DNA of 64,000 bases from Streptomyces nymphaeiformis (GTDB lineage Bacteria > Actinomycetota > Actinomycetes > Streptomycetales > Streptomycetaceae): assembly GCF_014203895.1 (NCBI RefSeq), contig NZ_JACHJY010000001.1, forward strand, positions 248,001-312,000, written 5' to 3'. The position numbers were made by a program, and so were the translations under genes. Below are positions 16,715 through 25,060 of the stretch, piece after piece (the stretch's first letter is position 1; each line of letters begins with the position of its first letter). The notes under the pieces are model-generated. The model saw only the letters and a list, made by a program, of their open reading frames with translations. It was not told where the DNA came from and searched no databases.

Positions 16715-17302
16715 ATGACCTTCGAGAACGTCACCGTCGACAGCACCGAACCCGCCCCCGGCATCGTCCTGCTGGCCGGGATCCCCGGGAGCGGCAAGAG
16801 CACCGTCGCGGCGGCCCTCGCGGCCCGCTTCGCGCGCGCCGCGCACATCGAGGTCGACCACCTCCAGGAGCTGATCGTCCAGGGCGGCCGCTGGCCGAGC
16901 CCGGACGGCGACCCCGAGGCCGACCGGCAGATCCTGCTGCGCGCCCGCAACGGCTGCCTCCTCGCGGACAGCTTCGCCGCGGCGGGCTTCCTGCCGGTCC
17001 TCGACGACGTGGTCGTCCGCCGCTCCCACCTGGACTTCTACCGCGCCCACGCGCAGGCGGTCCCGCTCCACGCGGTGATCCTGGCCCCGGGCCCGGACAA
17101 GGCGTGGGAGCGGAACAACGCCCGCCACAAGAAGCTGACGACGAACTGGGCCTTCCTGGACGAGGCGATGCGCGCCGAACTCTCCGGCGAGGGCGTCTGG
17201 ATCGACAACGCGGACCAGACGGTCGAGGAGACGGTCGACGCGGTCCTCGCGGCGACGGGCCTCACCGCCCACGCGGACGCGAAGGCCCCGGCGGGCTCGT
17301 AA
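16715..17302 (+). CDS. P-loop kinase/phosphotransferase (zeta/CPT-like)
   Basis: The 195-residue protein has a Walker A at ~residues 22-32 (LAGIPGSGKSTVA). VDHLQELIVQGG and a DDVVVRRSHLDFY strand follow, then a lid region with KAWERNNARHKK. This is the layout of small nucleotide-dependent kinases (AAA_33, chloramphenicol phosphotransferase or zeta-like). The phosphate acceptor is not readable. GAGAGG lies upstream of the ATG. It is the last gene of the short co-directional run EamA-LppU-kinase, 29 bp after the previous stop. No antitoxin-like partner is next to it, which argues against a toxin role. Confidence 0.7.
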   Translation: MTFENVTVDSTEPAPGIVLLAGIPGSGKSTVAAALAARFARAAHIEVDHLQELIVQGGRWPSPDGDPEADRQILLRARNGCLLADSFAAAGFLPVLDDVVVRRSHLDFYRAHAQAVPLHAVILAPGPDKAWERNNARHKKLTTNWAFLDEAMRAELSGEGVWIDNADQTVEETVDAVLAATGLTAHADAKAPAGS

Positions 17303-17411
17303 CGCCCACCGACGTCCCCGAGCAGCCCCTCCACCGAGAGGCCGAGCCGCGACGGCCCGGCCGACGCCGAGCGCGTCGAGCCGGGTAGCGACGGCGCACC
17401 GCCGAACCCCT

Positions 17412-17525
17412 CGTGCTTCCACGGGTGTCCGGCGCGCTCAGCCCCGGGAGCGATGACCGTGAGATCGGGCGCGTAGCCGTACCGGCTGGACGGAAAGTCG
17501 ATCGCGAGCTGTGACAGGAGCGCCC
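17412..17525 (-). pseudogene. Possible remnant of a Uma2-family (DUF820) gene
   Basis: Directly downstream of the lacI stop, the reverse strand reads LLSQLAIDFPSSRYGYAPDLTVIAPGAER then WKHEGFGG. This resembles the metal-binding core of Uma2-family putative nucleases, which are abundant in Streptomyces. No start codon or RBS is found and the homologous text stops after ~40 residues. The codons are also less GC-biased than the neighbours. I treat it as a decayed fragment; a family search of this frame would settle it. Confidence 0.35.
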
Positions 17526-17527
17526 CG

Positions 17528-18574
17528 CTACCCCCGCGGCGCCGCCGTCGACCCCCGTACCACCAGCTCCCCCGGCACCGTCTCCACGCCGTCCGCCGGC
17601 GGCTCCGTCGTCGACATCGCCAGGCGGCCCGCCCGTACCCCCGCCTCGTGGAGGGGGAGGCGGACCGTCGTGAGGGACGGGACCGCGTCCGTCGAGAACG
17701 GGAGGTCGTCGAAGCCCGCGACCGAGACGTCGCCGGGGACGGACAGGCCCCGTTCCCGCAGGGCCGCGCAGACGCCCAGGGCCACCGTGTCGTTGGCCGC
17801 GACGACCGCCGTGAGGTGCGGGTCGCGGGCGAGGAGCTCGGCCGTCGCCTCGTGGCCGGAGCTCCGGTCGTACGGCCCGTGGACCGTCGGGCCCTCGGCG
17901 ACCCCGGCCGCCGCGAGCGCCTCCCGGTGGCCCTCCAGGCGGTGCCGGGTCGTGGTGCGGTCGGTCGGGCCCGCCACGTAGCCGATCCGCCGGTGGCCGA
18001 GGCCGAGGAGGTGCTCGGTGAGCTGCCGCGCGCCGCTGCGGTTGTCGAAGACCAGGGCCGCCGCGCTCGCGTCGCCCGGCACCGGCGGGCGCCCGCACAG
18101 CACGACCCGCGTCCCGGCCTCCGACAGCTTCGTCAGCTTGCCCGCCGTCGCCGCCAGGTGCTCCGGGTCCTCCAGGGCGCCGCCCATGAGGATCACGGCC
18201 GCGGCCCGCTGCCGCTGGAGCAGGGTGAGGTAGGTCAGCTCGCGCTCGGGGGAGCCGCCGGTGTTGCAGACGACGGCGAGCTTCTCGCCCCCGCCGCGCC
18301 CCGTGGCGCTCTCCCCGATCGCGCTCTGTGCCGCGCTCGCCATGATCCCGAAGAACGGGTCGGCGATGTCGTTGACGAGGACGCCGACCAGGTCGGAGGT
18401 GGCGGCGGCGAGGGCGCTCGCGGGGCCGTTCAGGACGTAGTCCAGCTCGTCGACGGCCCGCAGCACCCGCTCCCGGGTCGACGCGGCGACCGGGTAGTTG
18501 CCGTTCAGGACGCGGGAGACGGTGGCGGGGGAGACCCGCGCGCGGGCGGCCACGTCCGCCAGGGTGACGGTCAT
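17528..18574 (-). CDS. LacI family transcriptional regulator
   Basis: The 348-residue protein starts with the LacI HTH (TLADVAARARVSPATVSRVLNGNYPVAASTRERV) and hinge. A periplasmic-binding-protein-like sugar sensor follows (DLVGVLVNDIADPFFG ... AVVAANDTVALGVCAALRERGLSVPGDVSVAGFDD). The ATG at 18574 has GGAGG about 10 nt upstream. It is divergent from a dehydrogenase/DUF993/isomerase operon, and a perfect LacI-type operator lies between them. It is therefore the likely repressor of that operon and possibly of itself. The inducer is unknown, probably a sugar or sugar derivative. Confidence 0.92.
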   Translation of the reverse strand: MTVTLADVAARARVSPATVSRVLNGNYPVAASTRERVLRAVDELDYVLNGPASALAAATSDLVGVLVNDIADPFFGIMASAAQSAIGESATGRGGGEKLAVVCNTGGSPERELTYLTLLQRQRAAAVILMGGALEDPEHLAATAGKLTKLSEAGTRVVLCGRPPVPGDASAAALVFDNRSGARQLTEHLLGLGHRRIGYVAGPTDRTTTRHRLEGHREALAAAGVAEGPTVHGPYDRSSGHEATAELLARDPHLTAVVAANDTVALGVCAALRERGLSVPGDVSVAGFDDLPFSTDAVPSLTTVRLPLHEAGVRAGRLAMSTTEPPADGVETVPGELVVRGSTAAPRG

Positions 18575-18636
18575 CGTGTGCGTACCTCCAGGGCCCTTGT
18601 CGACGGCGATGTCGGCAGGCTAGCGTCCCCCTCGAT

Positions 18637-18650
18637 AGAAAGCGCTTTCT
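18637..18650. promoter_or_regulatory. LacI-family operator
   Basis: AGAAAGCGCTTTCT is a perfect 14-bp palindrome with the central CG typical of LacI/GalR-family sites. It is 39 bp before the GTG of the dehydrogenase and 63 bp from the lacI start. Confidence 0.8.
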
Positions 18651-18688
18651 TTCCTGAGGGCGCCGAGCACCGGGGAGAGGAACCCTTC

Positions 18689-19840
18689 GTGACACGCAGG
18701 ACAGTCCGCATCGCCATGAACGGCGTCACCGGACGCATGGGCTACCGCCAGCACCTCGTCCGCTCGATCCTCGCCCTGCGCGAACAGGGCGGCCTCGACC
18801 TCGGCAACGGCGAGACCCTCTGGCCCGAGCCCGTCCTCGTCGGCCGCCGCGAGCCCGCCCTGCGCGCCCTCGCCGAGCGCCACGGCCTCACCGAGTGGTC
18901 CACCGACCTCGACGCCGTCCTCGCCGACGACAGCATCGACGTCTACTTCGACGCCCAGGTCACCTCCGCCCGCGTCGACGCCCTCACCCGGGCCATCGCC
19001 GCCGGCAAGCACGTCTACACCGAGAAGCCCACCGCAGGGGACCTGGCCGGCGCCCTCGAACTCGCCCGCCTGGCCGAGGCGAAGGGCATCCGCCACGGCG
19101 TCGTCCAGGACAAGCTGTTCCTCCCCGGCCTGCTCAAGCTGAAGCGGCTCGTCGACGGCGGCTTCTTCGGCGAGATCCTGTCCGTGCGCGGAGAGTTCGG
19201 CTACTGGGTCTTCGAGGGCGACTGGCAGGACGCCCAGCGCCCCAGCTGGAACTACCGCGCCGAGGACGGCGGCGGCATCGTCGTCGACATGTTCCCGCAC
19301 TGGGAGTACGTGCTCCACGAGCTGTTCGGGCGCGTCACCTCCGTCACCGCGACCGTCGCCACCCACGTCCCGCGCCGCTGGGACGAGCAGGGCAAGCCGT
19401 ACGAGGCCACCGCCGACGACGCCGCGTACGGCATCTTCCGGCTGGAGGGCGGCGCCATCGCCCAGATCAACTCCTCCTGGACGGTCCGCGTGAACCGCGA
19501 CGAGCTCGTCGAGTTCCAGGTCGACGGCACGGAGGGCTCCGCCGTCGCGGGACTCCGCAACTGCCGCGTCCAGCACCGCTCGGCGACCCCGAAGCCCGTG
19601 TGGAACCCGGACGTCCCCGCCACCGAGGCCTTCCGCGACCAGTGGCAGGAGGTCCCCGACAACGCCGAGTTCGACAACGGCTTCAAGGCCCAGTGGGAGC
19701 TGTTCCTCCGGCACGTCGTCCTCGACGAGCCGTACCACTGGGACCTCCTCGCCGGCGCCCGCGGCGTCCAGCTCGCCGAACTGGGCCTGAAGTCCGCCGC
19801 CGAGGGCCGCCGCCTGGACGTCCCGGAGGTGACGCTGTGA
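18689..19840 (+). CDS. Gfo/Idh/MocA family oxidoreductase
   Basis: The 383-residue NAD(P)-dependent dehydrogenase is of the sugar/inositol type. It has an N-terminal Rossmann start (VRIAMNGVTGRMGYRQHLVRS) and the family EKP motif in GKHVYTEKPTAGDLAGAL (~114-117). A C-terminal substrate domain contains GGGIVVDMFPHWEYVLHELFG. The GTG start at 18689 follows GAGAGG. It is the first gene of a tightly packed operon; its stop overlaps the next start (GTGA). The LacI operator upstream implies induction by its substrate. The substrate is unknown: a sugar, cyclitol or derived keto-sugar. Confidence 0.87.
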   Translation: MTRRTVRIAMNGVTGRMGYRQHLVRSILALREQGGLDLGNGETLWPEPVLVGRREPALRALAERHGLTEWSTDLDAVLADDSIDVYFDAQVTSARVDALTRAIAAGKHVYTEKPTAGDLAGALELARLAEAKGIRHGVVQDKLFLPGLLKLKRLVDGGFFGEILSVRGEFGYWVFEGDWQDAQRPSWNYRAEDGGGIVVDMFPHWEYVLHELFGRVTSVTATVATHVPRRWDEQGKPYEATADDAAYGIFRLEGGAIAQINSSWTVRVNRDELVEFQVDGTEGSAVAGLRNCRVQHRSATPKPVWNPDVPATEAFRDQWQEVPDNAEFDNGFKAQWELFLRHVVLDEPYHWDLLAGARGVQLAELGLKSAAEGRRLDVPEVTL

Positions 19841-20991
19841 CGCTCCACCTCCCCGTCCCGGGCGGCGGCACGCGCGCGTACGAGCCCCGCACCGAACCCC
19901 TCGCGCTCTCCACGACCGGCCCCCTGACCTCCCGCACGGTCTTCTCCGCCGCGCACGTCGTCGCCGACCCGTACGCCGACGCCACCCCCGACTCCCCGGC
20001 CGCCGTCGACTGGGACGCCACCCTCGCCTTCCGCCGCCACCTCTGGTCCCACGGCCTCGGGGTCGCCGAGGCGATGGACACCGCCCAGCGCGGGATGGGG
20101 CTCGACTGGGCGGGCGCGGCGGAGCTGATCCGCCGGAGCGCGGCGGAGGCCCGCGGCGCGGGCGGCCGGATCGCCTGCGGCGTGGGCACGGACCAGCTGA
20201 CGGGCCCGGCCTCCCTCCCCGAGATCCGCGCGGCGTACGAGGAACAGCTCGCGGTCGTCGAGGAGTCGGGCGCGCAGGCCGTCCTCATGGCCTCCCGCGC
20301 CCTCGCCGCCGCCGCGACCGGCCCCGAGGACTACCTCGACCTCTACGGCCACCTCCTCCGGCAGGCGGGCGAGCCGGTGATCCTGCACTGGCTGGGCCCG
20401 ATGTTCGACCCGGCGCTCGACGGCTACTGGGGCTCGCGCGACCTGGACGCCGCCACCGAGACCTTCCTCGACGTGATCGCCGCGCACCCCGACAAGGTCG
20501 ACGGCATCAAGGTCTCCCTCCTCGACGCGCGGCGCGAGGTCGAGCTGCGCCGCCGCCTCCCGGAGGGCGTCCGCTGCTACACGGGCGACGACTTCCACTA
20601 CCCGGAGCTGATCGCGGGCGACGAACAGGGCTTCAGCCACGCCCTGCTCGGCATCTTCGACCCGCTGGGCCCGCTGGCGGCGGAGGCGGTGCGGCTCCTG
20701 GACACAGGGGACAAGGAGGCCTTCCGCAAGACGCTGGACCCGACGGTGGAACTCTCCCGCCACCTCTTCGCGCCCCCCACCCGCTTCTACAAGACGGGCG
20801 TGGTGTTCCTCGCCTGGCTGGCCGGCCACCAGGAGCACTTCACGATGGTCGGCGGCCTGCAGTCGGCCCGTTCGCTCCCGCACCTCGCCCGCGCGTACGA
20901 ACTCGCCGACGGCCTGGGCCTGTTCCCGGACCCGGTCCGGGCGGAGTCCCGGATGCGCTCGCTCCTCACCGTGCACGGAGTCGCCCGGTGA
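19837..20991 (+). CDS. DUF993 / dihydrodipicolinate-synthase-like protein
   Basis: The 384-residue TIM-barrel protein resembles DUF993, a relative of the DHDPS/NAL Schiff-base aldolase fold. The candidate Schiff-base Lys is in KVDGIKVSLLDARRE (~residue 227), and HFTMVGGLQSARS lies near the C-terminal end. By fold it could carry out a retro-aldol or dehydration step on a keto-sugar acid, but no reaction is established. The GTG start overlaps the dehydrogenase stop by 4 bp, and its own stop overlaps the isomerase start. This makes strict translational coupling of the three enzymes likely. Confidence 0.78.
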   Translation: MTLHLPVPGGGTRAYEPRTEPLALSTTGPLTSRTVFSAAHVVADPYADATPDSPAAVDWDATLAFRRHLWSHGLGVAEAMDTAQRGMGLDWAGAAELIRRSAAEARGAGGRIACGVGTDQLTGPASLPEIRAAYEEQLAVVEESGAQAVLMASRALAAAATGPEDYLDLYGHLLRQAGEPVILHWLGPMFDPALDGYWGSRDLDAATETFLDVIAAHPDKVDGIKVSLLDARREVELRRRLPEGVRCYTGDDFHYPELIAGDEQGFSHALLGIFDPLGPLAAEAVRLLDTGDKEAFRKTLDPTVELSRHLFAPPTRFYKTGVVFLAWLAGHQEHFTMVGGLQSARSLPHLARAYELADGLGLFPDPVRAESRMRSLLTVHGVAR

Positions 20992-21791
20992 ACCTCGACC
21001 GCTTCGGCATCAACCAGATGACGGTGAAGCAGCTGGCCCTCCCCGACCTCGTGCGGGAGTGCGTACGGCTGGGAGTCCCGGGCGTGGGGCTGTGGCGCGA
21101 ACCGGTCCAGGAGTACGGGGTCGAGGCGGCGGCCGCCCTGGTGCGGGACGCGGGCCTGACCGTCACCACCCTCTGCCGGGGCGGCTTCTTCACCTCGGAC
21201 GGCTGGGAGCCGGACAACCGCGCGGCGATCGACGAGGCCGTCACGCTCGGCACGGACACCCTGGTCCTGGTCTCGGGCGGCCTCACGCCGTCCTGCCCGG
21301 ACCTGCCCGCCGCCCGCGCCCGCATCGCGGAGGCGATCGGCGAGCTCGCCCCGTACGCGGGCGAACGCGGAGTCCGCCTCGCGATCGAGCCGCTCCACCC
21401 GATGTACGCCTCCGACCGGTGCGCGGTCTCGACCCTGGACCAGGCCCTGGAGATCGCGGAGCGCTTCCCCGCCTCCCAGGTGGGCGTCACGGTCGACACG
21501 TACCACCTCTGGTGGGACGACCGGGCCCCGGCGGCAGTGGAACGCGCGGGCGCGGCGGGCCGCATCCACTCCTTCCAGCTCGCCGACTGGACGACCCCGC
21601 TCCCGGTCGGCGTCCTCAACGGCCGGGGCCAACTGGGCACGGGCGCGATCGACCTCGCCGCCTGGGCGGACCTCGTCGAGAAGGCCGGCTACACGGGCCC
21701 GGTCGAGGTGGAACTCTTCAACGACGCCCTGTGGTCGAGGGACGGGGTGGAGGTCCTGGAGGAGACCCTGGAGGCCTTCCGGGCGGTGTGA
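20988..21791 (+). CDS. Sugar phosphate isomerase/epimerase (xylose isomerase-like TIM barrel)
   Basis: The 267-residue AP-endonuclease-2/xylose-isomerase-like TIM barrel includes LAIEPLHPMYASDRC (metal Glu, ~residue 124), VTVDTYHLWWDDR and GRIHSFQLADW. The C-terminal metal-site region reads YTGPVEVELFND. Members isomerise, epimerise or dehydrate sugars and cyclitols with a divalent metal. The GTG at 20988 overlaps the DUF993 stop. It is the third gene of the LacI-controlled operon, closed by a strong terminator at 21838. Joint action with the dehydrogenase on an oxidised sugar is inferred. Confidence 0.85.
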   Translation: MNLDRFGINQMTVKQLALPDLVRECVRLGVPGVGLWREPVQEYGVEAAAALVRDAGLTVTTLCRGGFFTSDGWEPDNRAAIDEAVTLGTDTLVLVSGGLTPSCPDLPAARARIAEAIGELAPYAGERGVRLAIEPLHPMYASDRCAVSTLDQALEIAERFPASQVGVTVDTYHLWWDDRAPAAVERAGAAGRIHSFQLADWTTPLPVGVLNGRGQLGTGAIDLAAWADLVEKAGYTGPVEVELFNDALWSRDGVEVLEETLEAFRAV

Positions 21792-21837
21792 CGCGCCACC
21801 GGCCGGCGCGGGCGGTCCTCGACGCCCCGGACCGGAC

Positions 21838-21873
21838 GGTGCTCCGCCCCCGTCGACGTGGGGGCGGAGCACC
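21838..21873. terminator. Bidirectional terminator
   Basis: Perfect 14-bp arms GGTGCTCCGCCCCC/GGGGGCGGAGCACC with an 8-nt loop, between the isomerase stop (21791) and the stop of the convergent I36 inhibitor gene (21895). Confidence 0.85.
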
Positions 21874-21894
21874 GGGCGACCGGACCCTGAGGGG

Positions 21895-22368
21895 TCAGCA
21901 CGGGCGGATGTGCCACACCGGTGACCACGAGGCCGTTCCGCTCTGCGGGGCCCTGCTGGTCCACCTGAGGCTGCCGTCCTGGTTGTAGAACTTCGCGACG
22001 GTGCCCGAGGTCTGGTTGTTGTTGAAGTACCCGTCGCCGATGCCGGAGAAGTCGTAGTAGCCGCAGTAGTAGTAGTCCCAGCGGCTGCCGTTGCCGTCCT
22101 GGACGCAGAGGTGGCCGTAGCCGCAACTGATGGCGGCGGCGCCGGCGGTGCCGGTGGCGGAGAAGGTGACCGACCCGCCGGGCATGGTCGCCTTGCCCTC
22201 GGCGAGCTGGCGTTCACCGGGGTGGCTCGCCAGGTAGGCGTCGACCTTCTCCTGAAGGCCGTCGGCCCGGTCGGCCGTGGGCGCGGCCGACGCGGTGCCG
22301 GACAGCAGTTGGCCGGCGGTCAGCACCACGGCCGCACCCGTCATCGCCAGGCTCTTGATCCAGTTCAT
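21895..22368 (-). CDS. Secreted peptidase inhibitor family I36 protein
   Basis: The 157-residue precursor has a signal peptide (WIKSLAMTGAAVVLTAGQLL ... ASA). A short helical pro-region follows (QEKVDAYLASHPGERQLAEG), then a Cys/Tyr/Gly-rich beta domain with ISCGYGHLCVQ, WDYYYCGYYDFSG and a terminal HIRPC. This resembles the Streptomyces metalloproteinase inhibitor fold (I36, crystallin-like). The ATG at 22368 is chosen because AAGGAGAA precedes it; the longer frame to 22386 has no RBS. It is monocistronic. Target protease unknown. Confidence 0.85.
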   Translation of the reverse strand: MNWIKSLAMTGAAVVLTAGQLLSGTASAAPTADRADGLQEKVDAYLASHPGERQLAEGKATMPGGSVTFSATGTAGAAAISCGYGHLCVQDGNGSRWDYYYCGYYDFSGIGDGYFNNNQTSGTVAKFYNQDGSLRWTSRAPQSGTASWSPVWHIRPC

Positions 22369-22455
22369 GCCGCTGTTCTCCTTCACGTCGGGGGCTCCGG
22401 CGGCCGGTCGTGACCGCGGCCCGAAGGCACGCCCATCGTTCCGGCGGCGCGGGAC

Positions 22456-22477
22456 GTCCTGAAGGGCGAATCAGGAC
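22456..22477. promoter_or_regulatory. Inverted repeat in the I36/recD2 divergent region
   Basis: GTCCTGA-N8-TCAGGAC, about 88 bp upstream of the inhibitor ATG. It could be an operator for the inhibitor gene; no matching regulator is recognised. Confidence 0.3.
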
Positions 22478-22655
22478 AGCATGGTGGCAAGCGTGGCTGT
22501 CTTGACGAGGCCGCCCAAACGCCCTTTCCGAGGATGGACAGCGCATTCCGCGTGACCGGTCGTCGTCGCCGGGACGACCGAACGCGTCATGTGGCGAAAC
22601 AACGCCATCCCGACGCCCGCCGCACGATGTCCGACCTCTTCGCTACGGTCGAGGC

Positions 22656-24881
22656 ATGTCCAACGACGGTCGCGGGTCCGCAGTGCTCGAAGGTGTGCTG
22701 GAGCGGATCACCTACTCCAACGAGGAGAGCGGCTACACCGTCGCCCGGGTCGACACCGGGCGCGGGGGTGGGGAGCTGCTCACCGTCGTCGGGGCGTTGC
22801 TCGGGGCGCAGCCGGGGGAGTCGCTGCGGATGGAGGGGCGGTGGGGGTCGCATCCGCAGTACGGGAAGCAGTTCACCGTCGAGAACTACACGACCGTGCT
22901 GCCCGCCACCATCCAGGGCATCCGGCGCTATCTCGGGTCCGGGCTCGTCAAGGGCATCGGGCCCGTCTTCGCCGACCGGATCACGACGCACTTCGGGCTC
23001 GACACCCTCGACATCCTCGAAGAGTCCCCCGGCCGGCTGATCGAGGTCCCGGGGCTCGGGCCCAAGCGGACCAAGAACATCACCGCCGCCTGGGAGGAGC
23101 AGAAGGCGATCAAGGAGGTGATGGTCTTCCTCCAGGGAGTGGGGGTGTCCACCTCCATCGCCGTGCGGATCTACAAGAAGTACGGGGACGCCTCCATCTC
23201 CGTCGTGCGGAACCAGCCTTATCGGCTCGCCGCCGACGTGTGGGGCATCGGGTTCCTCACCGCCGACAAGATCGCCCAGGCCGTCGGCATCCCGCACGAC
23301 AGCCCCGACCGGGTGAAGGCCGGCCTGCAGTACGCCCTGTCCCAGTCCAGCGACCAGGGGCACTGCTTCCTGCCCGAGGAGCGGCTGATCTCCGATGCCG
23401 TGAAGCTGCTGCAGGTCGACACCGGGCTCGTCATCGAGTGCCTGGGCGAGCTGGCCTCGGATCCCGAGGGAGTCGTACGCGAGACCGTTCCCGGACCCGA
23501 AGGCGCGCCCGTCACCGCCGTGTACCTCATCCCCTTCCACCGCGCCGAGCTGTCCCTCGCCGGGCAGCTCCGGAGGCTCCTGCGGGCCGAGGACGACCGG
23601 ATGCCGGCCTTCCGGGACGTGGCCTGGGACAAGGCGCTCGCCTGGCTCGCCGACCGGACGGGGGCGTCGCTCGCGCCCGAGCAGGAGGAGGCCGTGCGGC
23701 TCGCCCTCACCCGGAAGGTCGCGGTCCTGACCGGCGGGCCCGGCTGTGGGAAGTCCTTCACCGTCCGGTCCATCGTGGAGCTGGCCCGGGTCAAGAAGGC
23801 CAAGGTGGTGCTCGCCGCCCCCACCGGACGGGCCGCCAAGCGGCTCGCCGAGCTGACCGGCGCCGAGGCGTCCACCGTGCACCGACTCCTTGAGCTGAAG
23901 CCGGGCGGGGACGCCGCGTACGACCGGGACCGGCCCCTCGACGCGGACCTGATCGTCGTCGACGAGGCCTCGATGCTCGACCTGCTCCTCGCGAACAAGC
24001 TGGTCAAGGCCGTGGCGCCGGGTGCGCACCTGCTGCTGGTGGGGGACGTCGACCAGCTGCCGTCGGTGGGTGCCGGTGAGGTCCTCGGCGATCTGCTCGC
24101 CCCCGGCAGTCCCGTACCGGCCGTGCGGCTGACCCGGATCTTCCGGCAGGCCAAGGAGTCCGGGGTGGTGATGAACGCGCACCGGATCAACGCCGGCACC
24201 CCGCCCGTCACCCAGGGGCTTCCGGACTTCTTCCTCTTCGTCGAGGAGGAGACCGAGGACGCCGCCCGGGTCGCCGTCGACGTCGCGGCCCGGAAGGTTC
24301 CGGCCAAGTTCGGCCTCGACCCGCGCCGGGACGTCCAGGTCCTCGCCCCGATGCACCGGGGCCCGGCGGGCGCGGGCTCGCTGAACGGTCTGCTCCAGCA
24401 GGCGATCACCCCGGCCCGCCCGGACCTTCCGGAGAAGCGGTTCGGCGGGCGCGTCTTCCGCGTCGGTGACAAGGTGACCCAGATTCGGAACAACTATGAG
24501 AAGGGGGCCAACGGGGTCTTCAACGGTACGGTCGGCGTCGTCACGGCACTGGACACCGTCGAGCAGCGGCTGACCGTGCGGACCGACGAGGACGAGGAGG
24601 TGCCGTACGACTTCGACGAGCTGGACGAACTCGCCCACGCGTACGCGGTCACCATCCACCGCTCGCAGGGCAGCGAGTATCCGGCGGTGGTGATCCCGGT
24701 CACCATGAGCGCCTGGATGATGCTCCAGCGGAACCTGCTCTACACGGCCGTGACCCGGGCCCGGAAGCTGGTCGTCCTGGTCGGCTCCCGTCGGGCGATC
24801 GCCCAGGCGGTCCGTACGGTCTCGGCGGGCAGGCGCTTTACCGCACTCGCCCATCGGCTCACAGGGGACGCCCTCGTGTGA
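22656..24881 (+). CDS. recD2: RecD2-type SF1B DNA helicase
   Basis: The 741-residue protein has an N-terminal OB-like start (VLEGVLERITYSNEESGYTVARV). A helix-hairpin-helix region follows (GIGPVFADRI ... LIEVPGLGPKRTKNI). The helicase core has Walker A GGPGCGKSFT (~360), LIVVDEASMLD (Walker B), GDVDQLPSVGAGEVL and an SH3-like insert. Motif V/VI reads YAVTIHRSQGSEYPAVV and LLYTAVTRARKLVVLVG. RecD2 is a 5'-3' helicase in DNA repair, without RecBC partners. The putative -10 TACGGT ends only 6 nt before the ATG and no RBS is seen, suggesting a leaderless mRNA. Confidence 0.9.
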   Translation: MSNDGRGSAVLEGVLERITYSNEESGYTVARVDTGRGGGELLTVVGALLGAQPGESLRMEGRWGSHPQYGKQFTVENYTTVLPATIQGIRRYLGSGLVKGIGPVFADRITTHFGLDTLDILEESPGRLIEVPGLGPKRTKNITAAWEEQKAIKEVMVFLQGVGVSTSIAVRIYKKYGDASISVVRNQPYRLAADVWGIGFLTADKIAQAVGIPHDSPDRVKAGLQYALSQSSDQGHCFLPEERLISDAVKLLQVDTGLVIECLGELASDPEGVVRETVPGPEGAPVTAVYLIPFHRAELSLAGQLRRLLRAEDDRMPAFRDVAWDKALAWLADRTGASLAPEQEEAVRLALTRKVAVLTGGPGCGKSFTVRSIVELARVKKAKVVLAAPTGRAAKRLAELTGAEASTVHRLLELKPGGDAAYDRDRPLDADLIVVDEASMLDLLLANKLVKAVAPGAHLLLVGDVDQLPSVGAGEVLGDLLAPGSPVPAVRLTRIFRQAKESGVVMNAHRINAGTPPVTQGLPDFFLFVEEETEDAARVAVDVAARKVPAKFGLDPRRDVQVLAPMHRGPAGAGSLNGLLQQAITPARPDLPEKRFGGRVFRVGDKVTQIRNNYEKGANGVFNGTVGVVTALDTVEQRLTVRTDEDEEVPYDFDELDELAHAYAVTIHRSQGSEYPAVVIPVTMSAWMMLQRNLLYTAVTRARKLVVLVGSRRAIAQAVRTVSAGRRFTALAHRLTGDALV

Positions 24882-24934
24882 AAGATCACGGAGGACTACC
24901 GGAACCGGGGCGAAGGGGGCAGGATATGAAGGTT

Positions 24935-24985
24935 GGCGGCACTGAGTGCCGCCGAATGGCCCAATGAGCGACCCCGAGTGCACTC
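24935..24985. promoter_or_regulatory. Two adjacent palindromes upstream of citrate synthase
   Basis: GGCGGCACTGAGTGCCGCC (24935-24953, 9-bp arms, 1-nt centre) and GAGTGCACTC (24976-24985). Both are built from AGTGC/GCACT halves. The first could also be the recD2 terminator; the second has no stem-loop space and looks like a protein-binding site. Confidence 0.45.
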
Positions 24986-25060
24986 TCCTGAGCCAAATGG
25001 GGGATGGTAGAGACAGTCAGGGCACCTCGAAGAAGAGGCACTACGTCGGTGAGGGATGAC

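Noticed and set aside
22587..24983. 798-codon reverse frame opposite recD2
   Set aside because: The RecD2 motifs on the forward strand are unambiguous; the reverse text has no recognisable domain.
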